Assembly (NCBI GenBank): GCA_027605045.1
Contig: JAQFWX010000099.1
Coordinates: 62,001 to 126,000, forward strand
Direction: 5' to 3'
DNA length: 64,000 nucleotides
Source: Phallus indusiatus
Lineage: Eukaryota; Basidiomycota; Agaricomycetes; Phallales; Phallaceae
Of the stretch, positions 12,950-24,333 are shown in pieces. Every line of letters starts with the position of its first letter. Positions within the stretch are counted from its first letter, which is position 1. Below the pieces are notes generated by a model that was not told the DNA's origin, made no database searches, and saw nothing but the letters and a program-made list of their open reading frames with translations. The translations under genes and the position numbers were made by a program.

Positions 12950-14250
12950 TCCTGAGCGTCGAAAAGACTCACTTGGGCTCTCACTTGCGGGACATTAAAC
13001 GTGATAGGTCGATGAGGTGCTTGCTGGGGTGCAGATGAGCGTGCTTATCGTCTCTGAAGATGATCTGGTTTACTTTTCGTGATTGCTTCCTCTACATTGT
13101 TCTTTCCTTAGCTGCAGTTTCAATGCAGGCAAGTGAAGATAAAGGTCCTCTTTGCTTTCGAACAGACACCCGCCGCGTTCTGGCACAAATAGGAGTGGAA
13201 TGTTCTCCATGATTTTGCATTCAATGACCCAAGTCCTCTTCACATGAATGCTCCTTTGATGGTTTGCCACTGCTATCAGAGTTAAAAGAAGTCAGAAGAG
13301 GTTGGTCTCGCTGCGTTTGTGACGATATGCATAAGGCTGGATAGTATTGTAAGTGAAGATCTGGCGATTAAGGTGTACTGCTGAGCTCAAACCATGGATT
13401 AAATTCAGGGGCTCTTGTCTCCAGCGGTTGACTACCAAATGTCAGACCGGGTCTGATCATCAAGTGCACCTTGAGGCAACGGAATGTTTGCAGGTGAAGG
13501 CTCTTTGTTGAAAAAGGGAGGCAAATCAAAATAACAAAATGAAGTCCGCTCACTACATCAGACTTCAAGTTTTTCCGATGGCATCCTATTTACATATGTA
13601 AGCATTATTACCTTCCCAGGAGTCAATCAAGTGAGCGTTTATAGATTTATTATTGGAGCTGGACTATACACGATGACTTGCTCTTCCTCATGTAATCGGA
13701 AGTGCACTTGTGGGCTCCCGTCAACATCGGGAATAACATCGATACTGGGGCCTCCAAAAAAAATTCATCGATTGGATTCCGATTTTTGTTTTTACCGCCT
13801 TGCCAGATTGAATAACGATGTGGGGTTCATGCATTTTTCTCATGGGAAGTGAGATTCTGTTGCATGGCCGCTGACTGGCACTGAATGAAATGTGCGAGAC
13901 TTGGTTGTATTGTCGGGCATAAACTGCGTGCTTTCAAGGTGATTTTCAATGCCTCGTAGACTAAAGAGGAAAGAAATGGACATGCCTCCAGCCATGAGAT
14001 CACAGGACGAGGGTCCAAATATGCCATAAATAACTCCATAATCCATACGTAGGACAGCTTTCGAGCTGGATGACCAAGCAGTCTTTTGGTGTCAGAGTTT
14101 CCAGGACGAAATAACCAATCGACTTGACTTTGTTGTGTCCTTCGAGAAACGGACAACTGTCTGATAACAGGGGCAAGAAGAACTTAGCGCCTTCAAGACT
14201 CGTAATGTTTCAAAGTAATGAAATTTAGAATCGTTCATCCTACCCGAAAA
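12950..14250 (-). CDS. Unidentified multi-exon gene or gene remnant
   Basis: Several minus-strand fragments have the composition of real protein and appear in order, but the family is not recognised. From 5' to 3' they include CLVIQLESC near 14.05 kb, IDVIPDVDGSPQVHFRLH near 13.7 kb, FFNKEPSPANIPLPQGALDD near 13.5 kb, ENIPLLFVPERGGCLFESKE near 13.15-13.2 kb, and APQQAPHRPITFNVPQ ending at a GTGAG donor near 13.0 kb. The pieces are in different frames, separated by plausible short introns. I could not find one splice pattern that joins them all, so this may be a valid gene with many small exons or a decaying one. The borders are approximate. Confidence 0.35.
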
Positions 14251-14614
14251 GTTGATTATCTGTTGATTGTGAGCTTAAGCTTGTCTGAGTTCGGTCTTCG
14301 AAGTTTACGTCGCCGAGAAAAGTAGATGCCCGACTAGGTATCACTAGCTCTCAATTACTAAGGCTCACCGAGACATGCTCGGAGTGTTTTCCCCGCGCTC
14401 ATAAAAGAAACTTTCAAACTCTCAGGGCACGTTTCTAACATGTCATACGCATCTTCATGCTGCACCAATTGTTTTATAATTTCATGATTCGTTCATGTAT
14501 ATCCAATCCTTAATTGAAATACAAGAAAGTAAAAGCCAATCCCTTTGAAACAATGAAAAAGGTACCAAAGTAAACAGAAATCTCAAAAAGAGAACCATAG
14601 GAAAACAAATAGCT

Positions 14615-17600
14615 TCAAAACGGTAATTTGATGGTAGTGCCTGGTTGCGTATTGAAGGAAATAACAGGAACTCCTTGAAAAATTACTCGCGCCTTCCGAA
14701 CTCGCGCTGTTTCATCGATTATTATTGATCCATTGATAGGCCGACCGTTTCGCCATGAAAGATCCACCGAAAGCCCTCCGCGCACCCTAAGACCAGTGAA
14801 ATTTCCCGTATTCCACGCGGATGGTAGTGCTGGTAGAAGTGCTAGAGTTAAGCTATCGTCATAGGAGGGTACATCGGGAGCCTGTAATAATGCATTCTGC
14901 TCCGAAATGAGATTTATCAAATTTTGAGGAAAATAGTTCCATTGACCTACAATGACAGCACCGGGGTATCCTAAATTTGCATCAATTTGGAATATGGGAT
15001 CTGGGTCGCCCGGATCGTACAGAGACAGAAGATTGGGTCCAAAATTACGTTGCAAAGCATACTGATTTGGTATCGATGATCAAATTTCCGACGGGCATCA
15101 CTAATACACCTTACCGTCAGTTCATGATAAAACGTCGAAGCATTATTTAGCTGGGCCCACGCGGCTGCTCTCCACACCTTTTCCCACCCGGCGTCTGCAT
15201 CCGGTCCTGTACCATTACCTCGATGTATTAAAGATATTTCAGCGGCGTTGAGAATCTCTTCCTTCGTGTTGTTTGTCTGTCCAGCGAAATTGGAAATTGC
15301 GTACCCAGGGTATAAGCCGATTAAATGTGATAAATGCCTTTTCCGACAATTAATATAATACCGCTTGCTGAAACCCAAGAAAAAGCACGCACCGGTGTGT
15401 GTCGGTCTCTGAATCCATGTCGACTTTCCATTCTGGGCGACATCAATATCATACAGAACGTTTATTTAAATCCAAATTAGACCTTGTAATTGTCCCCAAG
15501 AACCGATATGCAATCCCTAAACAAACTCAATCCTCGGACATACGGTCAAGTGGCTCAACATACTTTATCCATCTGTGCCTTCTTGGCCTGTATTTCTACC
15601 GAGAGGATTAATAACATCATTTCAAATACACGGAAAGCATAGCACCTTGCAGGAATGCCACATCTGGGTCACCTGAAGCGAGGAAACCTTTCTCAATAGC
15701 GTTGAACATTTGCCATATGACCTGCTGTGAGTGTGCGCAGCCTATGATGTATCAAAGATATAATAATTTGGAAAAAGAGTTCTGCCATTTACCGAGTGTG
15801 ATAGGGGGCTGTTCCGGAGAATTGCAGGGGGCGACAACAAGCGTGCCATCATTAAAGTGTAAATCTTCGATTAGCTTGTCGAGGTGAAAAGAAGCAACAC
15901 CCTTAGGAAGTATACTGTCAATTTAAACTGGTTGTTGGTAAAGCGAACCATCATACACACCTTAATCAGAGACCACCCTTGCTTCTTCCACCAATCAACG
16001 TTATTCGTGTAATCGAAGTGATCCCATACATGAATCATCTATACGCCAAAGTTCAGATATCATTAATAAACAATCGTTGTTTAGCCTCACAAGCCAAACG
16101 GCAGACTCTAAGTGCCAGGATCAAAATAAAGCGTGAATAAATTCCATTCTGTAGAAGCTCACCTGGATAGCTGTCAAAGAAGAAGGCAGTTAACGTAAAA
16201 CACGCTCATAAATGACTTCGCCGCACATACTCGGCCCATTCCGCTGTGCCTCCTACTCCTTTCATCCCTGTATATCCAAAAATCTACATTGTGAAAGGAA
16301 AAAATATAGATTGAACGATATTAAGGTTGGAACAACAAACTTGCATTCATCTGAAAATACATTCAGCAAGGCAATTGAGGAATAAATGGTTAATGGGTAC
16401 ATACTTCATCGTGTGTTACCCAACCTCGTGAGATATTATACAGTATTTGCGCCGTGATTGCCCCACGTGGTGCCCAATTTTTCTGCAAAATTGTTAACCG
16501 GTTTCGCTACCAAATCTGAAGGACATGATAGGTACTCGCCTCTAAATAATCCCAAAGGGAGGAAGTCACGTCAAGGTTTGTAGACTCAGCTGACCAATAG
16601 TTCATTTGAAGGTTTATGTTGGAGTCTGAAGAGACGAGAAAACTATTTGAGATTGAGGGGGACAAGTGAATCTCAGCAATGTACTCACGATAATCTGATT
16701 TGAGTGTATTAACTTATTAAAGATATCGACGTCAATTATTTTCCAGGTAGGACATACCAGCACTCCACCTAGAAAATGATTTACATAAGTTTGACCGAGT
16801 ATACATAGGAGTTACTCACGGATTCGAGCTATCACGCGCCCATTTTCCCTGCAGGTTGGCCGGAAGAGCTCCTCTCGCACTACTAAACAACAAATATCGT
16901 CCCAGGTGGAAAGTTAACCACTCTAGATAAGGGTTACCCGTGTCGACTTCATACATAGCTCGTAGTTCGTCGGTGGAATTGACAAAATCTGGACTCTGTC
17001 CCAGCGACAATTGGAAAGAATTGCTGGTTGAGAGTCCCGCTGCAACATCATCCACGTGGCTCTGGAACAGCGACATATACGATTGGGATGTAGCTTCTTC
17101 AAGTAGTGAAAGGAGGGTATTGTGAGGGTCGACACCTAGAAAAGAAAAGTTGTGAGAAGCATCTCCAGCGTTCTGGTCAAAATTTGTTCCTCCGACCCAA
17201 GTAATCCACGAAGAAGTCGCGGAATTAACTGTGACGGTTGCATTAGTTGAATTCGAGGAGATGCATTCGGCAAGGTTCGGAGGATCGGTCTGCACACGAG
17301 CAAGTATCTCATAGCTCATCCCGGGATCGGAGGCAGTTCCCCGAATCATTAGGGTATCACTGTCAGTGCAGGTGACGGTTGGTATAGGGTTGGAAGGTGT
17401 TCCGGCGAAGGCATACAGAATAGAAAGGGACTCTTCAGCACTAGATTGGGTAAGTTGAACGCATGCTTGGGCAGGATGAGAGCAATATGTCTCCCTATGA
17501 TGAGTTCAATGGTTACAACAGTGAGACAATATCAAGAGACAATACCGCATCAGCTCGTTTATCCCGACATTCCACTGAGATCTGACCACACCTAAATCTA

Positions 17601-18331
17601 AATCAAGCCAACGAACATATTCAGTGACTGGACCGGAGGTAGCGTTTCCGAATAAAGTCACGGCTAGACGACCAGGACTGGTGTAAGAGCCTTCAAGGAT
17701 AAAACGTTGTTGTTTAACGAAACAGTATCCTTTCTCCAAACGCAAAATGGGCTCACCATAGTATTCGACAGGCGTTGTTATGATATCAAATTCGGCATCT
17801 ATTTGGGATAACCTTTTCACTTGTCATTACAATCACATTTACGAGGAAAGTTATACTGGGTATCATGCCATTTGAGGAATTGAATATCTCGGAACGAATT
17901 TCTTGCATATCGGTATGTAACGCCGGAGCATCGGAGGTATCAGCGTTTCCCCCGGTATAAGTCTAAAAAAGCGACTGCTCTGGTCATTAGCGTAATTAGA
18001 AAGGTTATTATACGCACATCACTTTGAAAAGGTCCACCAGACCATAAAGATTCAATGTTTAGGTTTGTTTCATCATACACAGTCCCTCCAGGAACCATGG
18101 CTATTCAATGTAAGAAGTCGTCTTTGAATGTCAATTGAGTAATGAATCACCTGCCAAATATCCATTGCCGACAGGAAGATAGTCTTCAGCCCATACGACA
18201 CCTGGGGATCGAAACCATAAAGCTTTTCCTGAAGCGGGGAGTAGCTGGGGATCAACAGCTTTGTTTTGACTTATAGTGTTCAGTATAACTAAAGAGTTTA
18301 AAGCACGAAAGAGGCCAAGATGCGTCTTCAT
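14615..18331 (-). CDS. GH95 alpha-L-fucosidase
   Basis: Glycoside hydrolase family 95 enzyme, expected to remove terminal alpha-1,2-linked L-fucose by inversion, probably outside the cell. From the N-terminus: a signal-peptide-like stretch from the ATG at 18331 ([19 protein letters not shown]), [40 protein letters not shown] with GGP next, then [13 protein letters not shown]. The (alpha/alpha)6 domain follows: [27 protein letters not shown] (about 16.6 kb), [39 protein letters not shown] (NSPE at 15812-15823), then FQIDANLG (DANLG at 14969-14983), and finally [20 protein letters not shown]. Residues matching the catalytic Asn-x-Asn pair, the Glu of SPE and the Asp of DANLG are all present. 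Roughly a dozen or more short introns interrupt the gene. It ends at the stop starting 14615. The frame stays open upstream to 18754, which gives a second possible start with a membrane segment. Confidence 0.9.
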
Positions 18332-18754
18332 AATATCCGTTAACTTGTGAGTAGAGAAAGGTTTAGGATATATCGCCCACAGTAGGAGCGGACAACACAA
18401 GACCAAGATATATGTGAAAACGGTTCTAATTATCTTTTGAGATCCATGAATGGGTAATTGATTTCCAACAAAGAACTCATTGTTGAATGCTTCGACATTC
18501 TTTGAGTCATGATTGAGATTTAATTGTGATGAAATAGGTAAAGGCCAAGTTTCAATATCGCACGGCCCGCCGGGTTGTATCGTTCGAAGAGCAGATGGCA
18601 TTGAGGTGGAGTATTTCAATGATTCTTCTTGTAGGAAAGGAGACTCTGAACACGGAAGGATATCGGAAGTGGAGGAATTCGAGGATGACGGAGGTGCATC
18701 ACATGAAACATCTTGGAGAAGACTCCCGGTATTACTACTACTCTGTGGAATCAT
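18332..18754 (-). other. In-frame 5' extension of the fucosidase with a membrane segment
   Basis: About 140 codons directly upstream of, and in frame with, the fucosidase signal-peptide ATG, without a stop, beginning at an ATG at 18754. The translation is Ser-rich and then contains one strongly hydrophobic segment, TVFTYILVLCCPLLLWAIY. If it belongs to the enzyme, the product would be a type II membrane-anchored fucosidase with a cytosolic Ser-rich tail. Otherwise it is a leader, or the end of a separate unidentified gene. The sequence does not decide between these. Confidence 0.45.
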
Positions 18755-18924
18755 AGGAGAGAAAGGAGTTCTCCTAATTCTCTGGAGATTAGTTATTGAA
18801 GGACCTTATGATCTACTTACAATAGCTATGTCTGCAAAGCATTGCAAACACGAACTTGAACAACTTACATAAACTTCCGTCTGTGCGCCATTCATTTGGC
18901 ACTGGGTTACCGGTTCAGAAACTG

Positions 18925-19461
18925 TCAATAAACCTGAACTCTCTTCTCCGGTGTTAACTGATACTTATCAGTGGCAAATGTGCTAATATACAACTGAAAG
19001 TAAGATTTAGCTCGAAGAAGCTTTTCACGTGTTTTAAATATTTTAGTACAAGGTTTCGGAGCTTGGAAGTTGGAACCTGAGGTGGATACGATATCATGTG
19101 AGCTTGTATCTGACGTCTTGGGCTCAAATAACGGTGGCTGAATATAATTATTGGTAGGGTGTGCTTGAAAACATCGTTGCTGATCGGGCTGTGGCAAACC
19201 TTTTGGATTTTCACTGTCAGTTTCTGGGAGGCATAAGCTTTGACTGTCAGCGTTAAAAAATCTTGGCAGATCGATCTTGGTATAAAAGTTGTATTGCATG
19301 TTAGCAAACCTTAAAATTAGAGTTCTCAGTCGCTGGCTATCAAGTGACCAGATTGTTACCTGCATTGGGTAAAAGACGGTATCTTTACCAGCGGTTTTCA
19401 CGAGCTTGTGAAAAAGAGAAGAAAAGTGGCAATTGTAGGTCCTTAATAGATTTGGTGGCAA
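18925..19461 (-). CDS. Unidentified open frame upstream of the fucosidase
   Basis: A frame of 178 codons with protein-like composition in its second half (LPETDSENPKGLPQPDQQ, PPLFEPKTSDTSSHDIVS, KLLRAKSYFQLYISTFATDK). No family is recognised. It lies on the same strand as the fucosidase, about 170 bases above its upstream extension. It could be an additional 5' exon, a separate small gene or chance. Its first third looks less like coding sequence, so the true start is unclear. Confidence 0.3.
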   Translation of the reverse strand: MPPNLLRTYNCHFSSLFHKLVKTAGKDTVFYPMQVTIWSLDSQRLRTLILRFANMQYNFYTKIDLPRFFNADSQSLCLPETDSENPKGLPQPDQQRCFQAHPTNNYIQPPLFEPKTSDTSSHDIVSTSGSNFQAPKPCTKIFKTREKLLRAKSYFQLYISTFATDKYQLTPEKRVQVY

Positions 19462-20214
19462 CTTAATGAAGATCGCCGTTTGTCAAAAAGAACACAGATC
19501 ACGCTATGACAAAAGGAAACACAAGCAATACTCATAGCATAAGTCAAGACTAAAACGAATAATAAGTAGCTTTATGAAGAAAACGAGGATATGAAAAAGA
19601 AAACATGAGGCGAGGAATACAGAAATATCATCTAAAGAGATGCGAACGCTGAGCGCTGAAACTCGAAGGCTGACCCGGGGTGCCAAAGAGGCGATACTGA
19701 GAGGAATCGAGAATAAGGATCTTTAGTGGGCAAGTGAAGCAAACGAACGTGATGCAAATGTTTTAGCATAAGTTTGGCAGAAAGGAGCAGAGGAAACCGA
19801 GAGCGCGAGGAGCACTGAGTCGCGACACTGACGGTGATTGAAAAGATGCAAGTTGATGCGAAAGCGAGATATGGAAAGATATAACGAGGGATAGAGCATT
19901 CAAGAGATATGAAAACATGGTATGATGTATAAATGAGGATATGCAAACAAGCGGGGTAGAGAGCAGAAAAAAGAAAAGAGACCGAAAGAAGCCCACGATG
20001 TTTTGAGCCATACTTTGATGCCTTTGAGACTAATAACGAACGGGTTTTTAAACATCTACGGCAATGGCATTTCCTGAACAAAAAAGGTCCCTCATTATGA
20101 TGACGAATCGTGAGAAGGGATCACGCACTTCCGTTTGAATGTATACAACCAGACTTCCATAACATTCCGAATCCGTGAATCAGCGCATAAAGGTTGCTCA
20201 TTCTCCCAGAAAGA
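19462..20214. other. Intergenic, low-complexity open frames only
   Basis: Purine-rich plus strand producing open minus-strand frames rich in Ser, Phe and Leu (for example 19632-20081). These are better explained by base composition than by a gene. The stretch includes the 3' flank of the Spg1-like gene. Confidence 0.4.
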
Positions 20215-21275
20215 TTAAACATCCAGGTATAATAGAACCGGCTCTCCGACGCCTTCTATCTCCGGTATCACGCACTTCAAATCGAATGCCTTTTGGACAG
20301 TTGTTATCAGCTATGAGGGCCACAACAAACCAGGGTATGTAAGTTACCTTTGCTAGTACGATTTTGAAGATTTTCTGAACATTAATGGATGCCGACGTTG
20401 AGCAAAATATCAGCGAAGCATGCATTGCTTTCGCGAATCGTTTAGCCTTTAGAAATGGGAGGGGCATCAGGGCGATGTATTAGACCAAGTGAGACCAGAG
20501 TCAACTCACCTGTTTTGTGATTTCTTCTTGCTCATCTCTGGGAAACGTAGAAAAGGTGTCGAATTTTGTCCCGACTAAGAAGGGTATAGCAGTCTGAAAC
20601 GGGTGAGATATTAGTGTTTCCCCAGCTAGAGTGAGCCAGTGCCCGCCCTACCTTGTTAAACCCTCGCGCTTGTCGATACCATTCTTTAACTGAATTGAGA
20701 GTCGACTTGCGCGATAGATCGAACATAAACAGAATCGCCACGGCGTCGTTACAGACTAGAGGTAACATGTTCACGAATTCACGTTGCCCTATAATCAAAA
20801 AGCGATGTCAAGATAACGACAGCGGTTTGGGAATCCTCTCATGTATGTACCTCCTAGGTCCCATATAGAAAAAGTAATCGTTGTTCGCCTTACTGAGATT
20901 GTCTTTTCCATGAAGTTGACGCCTGAAACGAATTTAGATGTTTTTTACCAGGTCTGCCAGCTGGCTGAAACAGAAACGCGTTGTACGTACCCAGCGTCTG
21001 GATATAATCTTCATCAAAACTTCCTTCCACATATTTAACCATTAAACTCGTCTTTCCGATCTGTGAATCGCCGACCATTCCAACCTTAATTACAACACTA
21101 AGTGAAATCAAATTTCCCGGAATATCAGGCCAAATACGCGTTTCGGAAAAGAAAAACCAGACCTGTTCTTTTCCTCGTTATTTTCTAGGAGGGGATGCTG
21201 GTTTTGTCCATTCACCAAATTCGGAGGGGGACTAGTACTGGGTCCCGCTGTCGGTGTTGCATTCGTTGACGCCAT
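20215..21275 (-). CDS. SPG1: Septation-initiation GTPase, Spg1/Tem1 family
   Basis: Ras-superfamily GTPase that in yeasts switches on the septation initiation/mitotic exit network at the spindle pole body. The ATG at 21275 starts a variable Pro/Asn-rich lead ([15 protein letters not shown]...), then [20 protein letters not shown] with the P-loop GDSQIGKTS and the switch segment [13 protein letters not shown]. The next exon gives [20 protein letters not shown] followed by DLGG. The WDLGGQREF motif is the Spg1/Tem1 hallmark, replacing the usual DTAGQ. Next are [26 protein letters not shown] (G4), and [18 protein letters not shown] (G5 region). The last exon, [20 protein letters not shown], ends with YLDV and TAA at 20215. 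Introns are GT-AG, five or more. The 447 bases between 21275 and the neighbouring F-box gene should hold its promoter. Confidence 0.96.
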
Positions 21276-21721
21276 CTTCTATTGAGGATACTAATATTAA
21301 CAAGCAGGCAAAATTCAACAGGTTTCGCGTTCGCGTTTCGATCGTAAAATGATATTGAGGAAGGAGTAGGCGTTGATCCAAGGCAAATGAGAACGAATGA
21401 TGAAGCTCAGATGGAATACCAGAAAAAGTTTGACTTCTGGGTGTCTCCAGTTAGAAAGGGCGGCGCCTATTAATTATTCCTTCTTTTGGTGACTAGCCCC
21501 GGTGAAAGCACTTGACGTAGGGTATAAAAAGGAATGTGTTTTTTGGGGAGCCGTAAAGTGAAATGGGAATGAAGTTGGGACCCTTCGTCGGACGAAGCTA
21601 GTCTAACGTCGGACTCAGCACTGGTCACTGTCACACCGCATGTAAAACCGTAAAGTAGACGAACTCGGCAGAGATAAGCTACGATTTCTCAATTTTTATT
21701 GTATTAATGAAAACAATTCTT
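21276..21721. other. Intergenic: probable promoter of the Spg1 gene and 3' end of the F-box gene
   Basis: 446 bases with no open frame of note, upstream of the GTPase ATG. A poly-T/A-rich patch near 21685-21715 follows the F-box stop codon on the minus strand and may hold its polyadenylation signals. No specific binding site is recognised. Confidence 0.4.
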
Positions 21722-23304
21722 CTAATCATCATACATATGACCGTTGTCACCGTACATCTGATAATGTGGATCATAATCTTCTGCCGTTCCACTAGCGTAT
21801 CCACCCCCGTATTCCTCCTCCTCCGAGTACGTCGCTTCCTCGTCGTCAGAGCAGGTATAAAAATGTATGTTGTCCACGGATTTCTTGAGCCAATCAATTT
21901 CGAACTTCTCCCAATGATCAGTTTCATCCAGATAAAGAGTCGTGATACTTCGCGGACGAGATTGTACAAGGCTTTTTACGTGATGAAATGGCAATCCTGA
22001 TAGTTTCAGTAAGTTGAGCCTGGGACAAAGATGATTCTCGAGAGCCGTCAGAATGCTTCCTGCAAGATAGTTGAAGTTGAGATTCATAGATGTTAGGTTG
22101 GGAAGTGCCTCAAGGAATATATGAGCCTGGGCATTTGAACATTGAAACGAGCGAAGTTTCAGGGACTGTACGTTGCTAAACCGATGCGGATGAACAACAA
22201 AGGAAGTGATAAATGGTTCGACATTACGTTGTTCCAGATCCAACGAAAGGTCTCTCTGCGATAGCAAATGTAAGCTTCTGGTGCTAGATGATAGCAGAAA
22301 GTATCGATACTCACGAGCGCCGGGAGCTGCGTATGTTTGAGTATTTCTATGGCAGTATTCAAATCAAGATAAGCAAGTTCAAGCACTTCCAAATGCTCCA
22401 TTGTGATGCAATCTATTGGCCACGTCCCTTTGACGGGGCCAGATTGCTGAAGAGAAAGTTCATAAAGACTAGGACATTGCTTTAGAATCTCCATAAATTG
22501 CATAGTCGTCAATCCAACATTGCGTGCATGCCATGCAAGCCGGAGAGTTCTCAGCCCACGAAGGAAAGTAATATTGTTCCAGTCGAAGTGGACGCCCCAT
22601 AATTCGACAGATTTGATACTTGGCGTTCCACCAGCGAATATCGTCAACGCGCTGCCTAATTCGCTGGGCTGAAATTGCTCTGGATCATTCCAATCTTCGT
22701 GACAGAATATTCCAAAACTTTCAAGGCGTGGGGCTGAATGATGTTCTGAGAGTTTGAGCAACCAGTGTTGTATAATCTCGAAGTGATCCGCTTTGAGTTC
22801 AAAATCCTTCCAGCGATGGACGTGATGAGATATCATAGAGTATATCTCGTCAGATTCGTTCTTTAAATCCCTAATAATGTAGTGATCACTGTGGGTATCC
22901 GAGCCGTTGGTGAGGTCAATGTCCAGCGTCAAGGGTGCGTCTTTGGACCTTGACAGAAAATCATATGCAGTCTGATAAGGATACCCTTCTCGAAAGTCGA
23001 TGTAAGTCCACAATTGCGGCGTAGAAAGGGCGATTTCCCGGAAATACCGGCAAACGTGGCTGCATAATATAGCGAAGCGTGGAAAGAGGCTAGAATCATT
23101 ATCACCGTCATCTCCGCCCGAGCCTGGAAGGATGGCGCCGATCTCGAAGATGTAAGAGATAACTTCGGGAGGCAGCGTCAAAATCCGAGAAACAGGAGGA
23201 GGATTGGTCTTTCCGTTGACCTTTTTGCTTTTACATCGCGTGTTTCTGTTCTTTGCGGACTTGGTCGAATTATCACTATTCTGTCGCAGAGTGTCGTTAT
23301 TCAT
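21722..23304 (-). CDS. F-box protein with LRR-like C-terminal region
   Basis: Probable substrate adaptor of an SCF ubiquitin ligase, 507 residues from two exons (23304-22315 and 22255-21722) split by a 59-nt GTGAGT...CGCAG intron. A basic Asn/Lys-rich lead (1-38) precedes the F-box at about 41-100: ILTLPPEVISYIFEIG, then CSHVCRYFREIALSTPQLW. The rest has irregular Leu-rich repeats typical of mushroom F-box families, such as LRGLRTLRLAWHARNVG, CPSLYELSLQQSG, MEHLEVLELAYLDLN and LCPRLNLLKLSGLPF. The C-terminus is an acidic, Tyr/Gly-rich tail (SDDEEATYSEEEEYGGGY). Agaricomycetes carry large, fast-evolving sets of such genes, so the substrate cannot be predicted. The start ATG precedes the basic lead, and only 179 bases separate it from the next gene's stop. 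Confidence 0.88.
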
Positions 23305-23483
23305 GAATGTTCAACAAGTTCGTACAAGGTAATCGAGGATAAATGGATAAGGAGAATGTTGTACACAAGAAAGCAGAAATGAGGTTCAGGGGCAAAGACG
23401 GTGGAATGAGGATGTCACAGGACATGTAACAAGACTAATTAACGACTAATCCATAGGACATTGAGTCATTTGCAACAACCCCA

Positions 23484-24333
23484 TCATCGTCGGTAGTTCC
23501 TGATAATAGGCTCGACCCTTCGTTCTCGTTCGACGCGCTCGCGACCGGCATCTCTGTCGTTCAACCTTCGCCGGACAGGTGACCATGACCGTGAGCGACT
23601 TCTCGGAGTTCTATCAAGACGTCGAGCTGATGAGTGATTGCGATTTGGTGACCTCGAACGCGAATGTGAGAGACCTTGTATTTTATTCCTCGATGAAGGC
23701 GAATGAGATCTACTTATAGCTCTGTGGTGGTCTCTCGGCCTATATCCTTCGTCGCTTTCGTGTCCAGCTTTTAGACGCCGTCTCTCCAATTTTTCCGCAC
23801 GTTTCAACTCCTTCAAGGCCCTCTTTTCCTCCTTATGTTTTCGTCGTTCTTCCTTCTCTCGCTTACGCTCTTTACTAACAAGGTTCTCGATCTCTTTGAC
23901 GCTTGCTTCTGCTTCCTCTCCCGCGACGGACGCAGTTTGGGTGGCTGATCCAGACTTAGACGTTGGCTTAAAGCCTCTTTAGAAGAAATCACGTCGCATC
24001 ATAGACTTTATAAAGATGCTTGGACTTACAACGCGACAGAAAGAGCCTCTGCTTCTGCCTCTCTGACTTTTCTGATTTCCTCTCGTCTCTCCTCGTCTGT
24101 GCTTTTGAGATCACGGTTATACCAATGAACATCTTTATTTTTCTGCCATCGTCCTGTCGGAGCATTAATCGAATGTCCTAAATAATGCTATTATAACGGT
24201 CAGTGGTTAGCTTACACATTACCGTGAAGAAACAAGAGTGGCGCACTTCTCGATCTTTATCGGCAGATACGTCAGACCACTTAAACTCGGCATGCCCACC
24301 GCGGGTTCCGCCTCGAACAGGACCATCGAACAT
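23484..24333 (-). CDS. MMTAG2-like nuclear protein (MMtag domain, Arg/Ser-rich tail)
   Basis: Homologue of multiple-myeloma-tumour-associated protein 2, a conserved eukaryotic protein of uncertain, probably RNA-related, function. The ATG at 24333 begins MFDGPVRGGTRGGHAEFKWS and continues VSADKDRE. After an intron (GTGCGC...TAATAG) comes HYLGHSINAPTGRWQKNKDV and HWYNRDL, which is the conserved MMtag block. A helical stretch (EERREEIRKVREAEAEALS) leads to a third exon with charged coiled-coil sequence (KERKREKEERRKHKEEKRAL). An RS-rich tail follows (SRSRSPNRNHSSARRLDRTP, then RSRSRSWSPVRRR), suggesting a nuclear speckle or splicing link by analogy. It ends at 23484. A separate open frame begins just upstream (ATG near 24474) but is not in frame and is not annotated. 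Confidence 0.85.

Noticed and set aside
19632..20081. 149-codon frame on the minus strand
   Set aside because: Composition (Ser, Phe, Leu, His rich) mirrors a purine-rich opposite strand, overlapping frames are equally open, and there is no recognisable protein.
20215..21275. Loss of the usual DTAGQ motif in the GTPase as a sign of inactivation
   Set aside because: WDLGGQ in place of WDTAGQ is normal for Spg1/Tem1 proteins, and all other GTP-binding motifs are intact.
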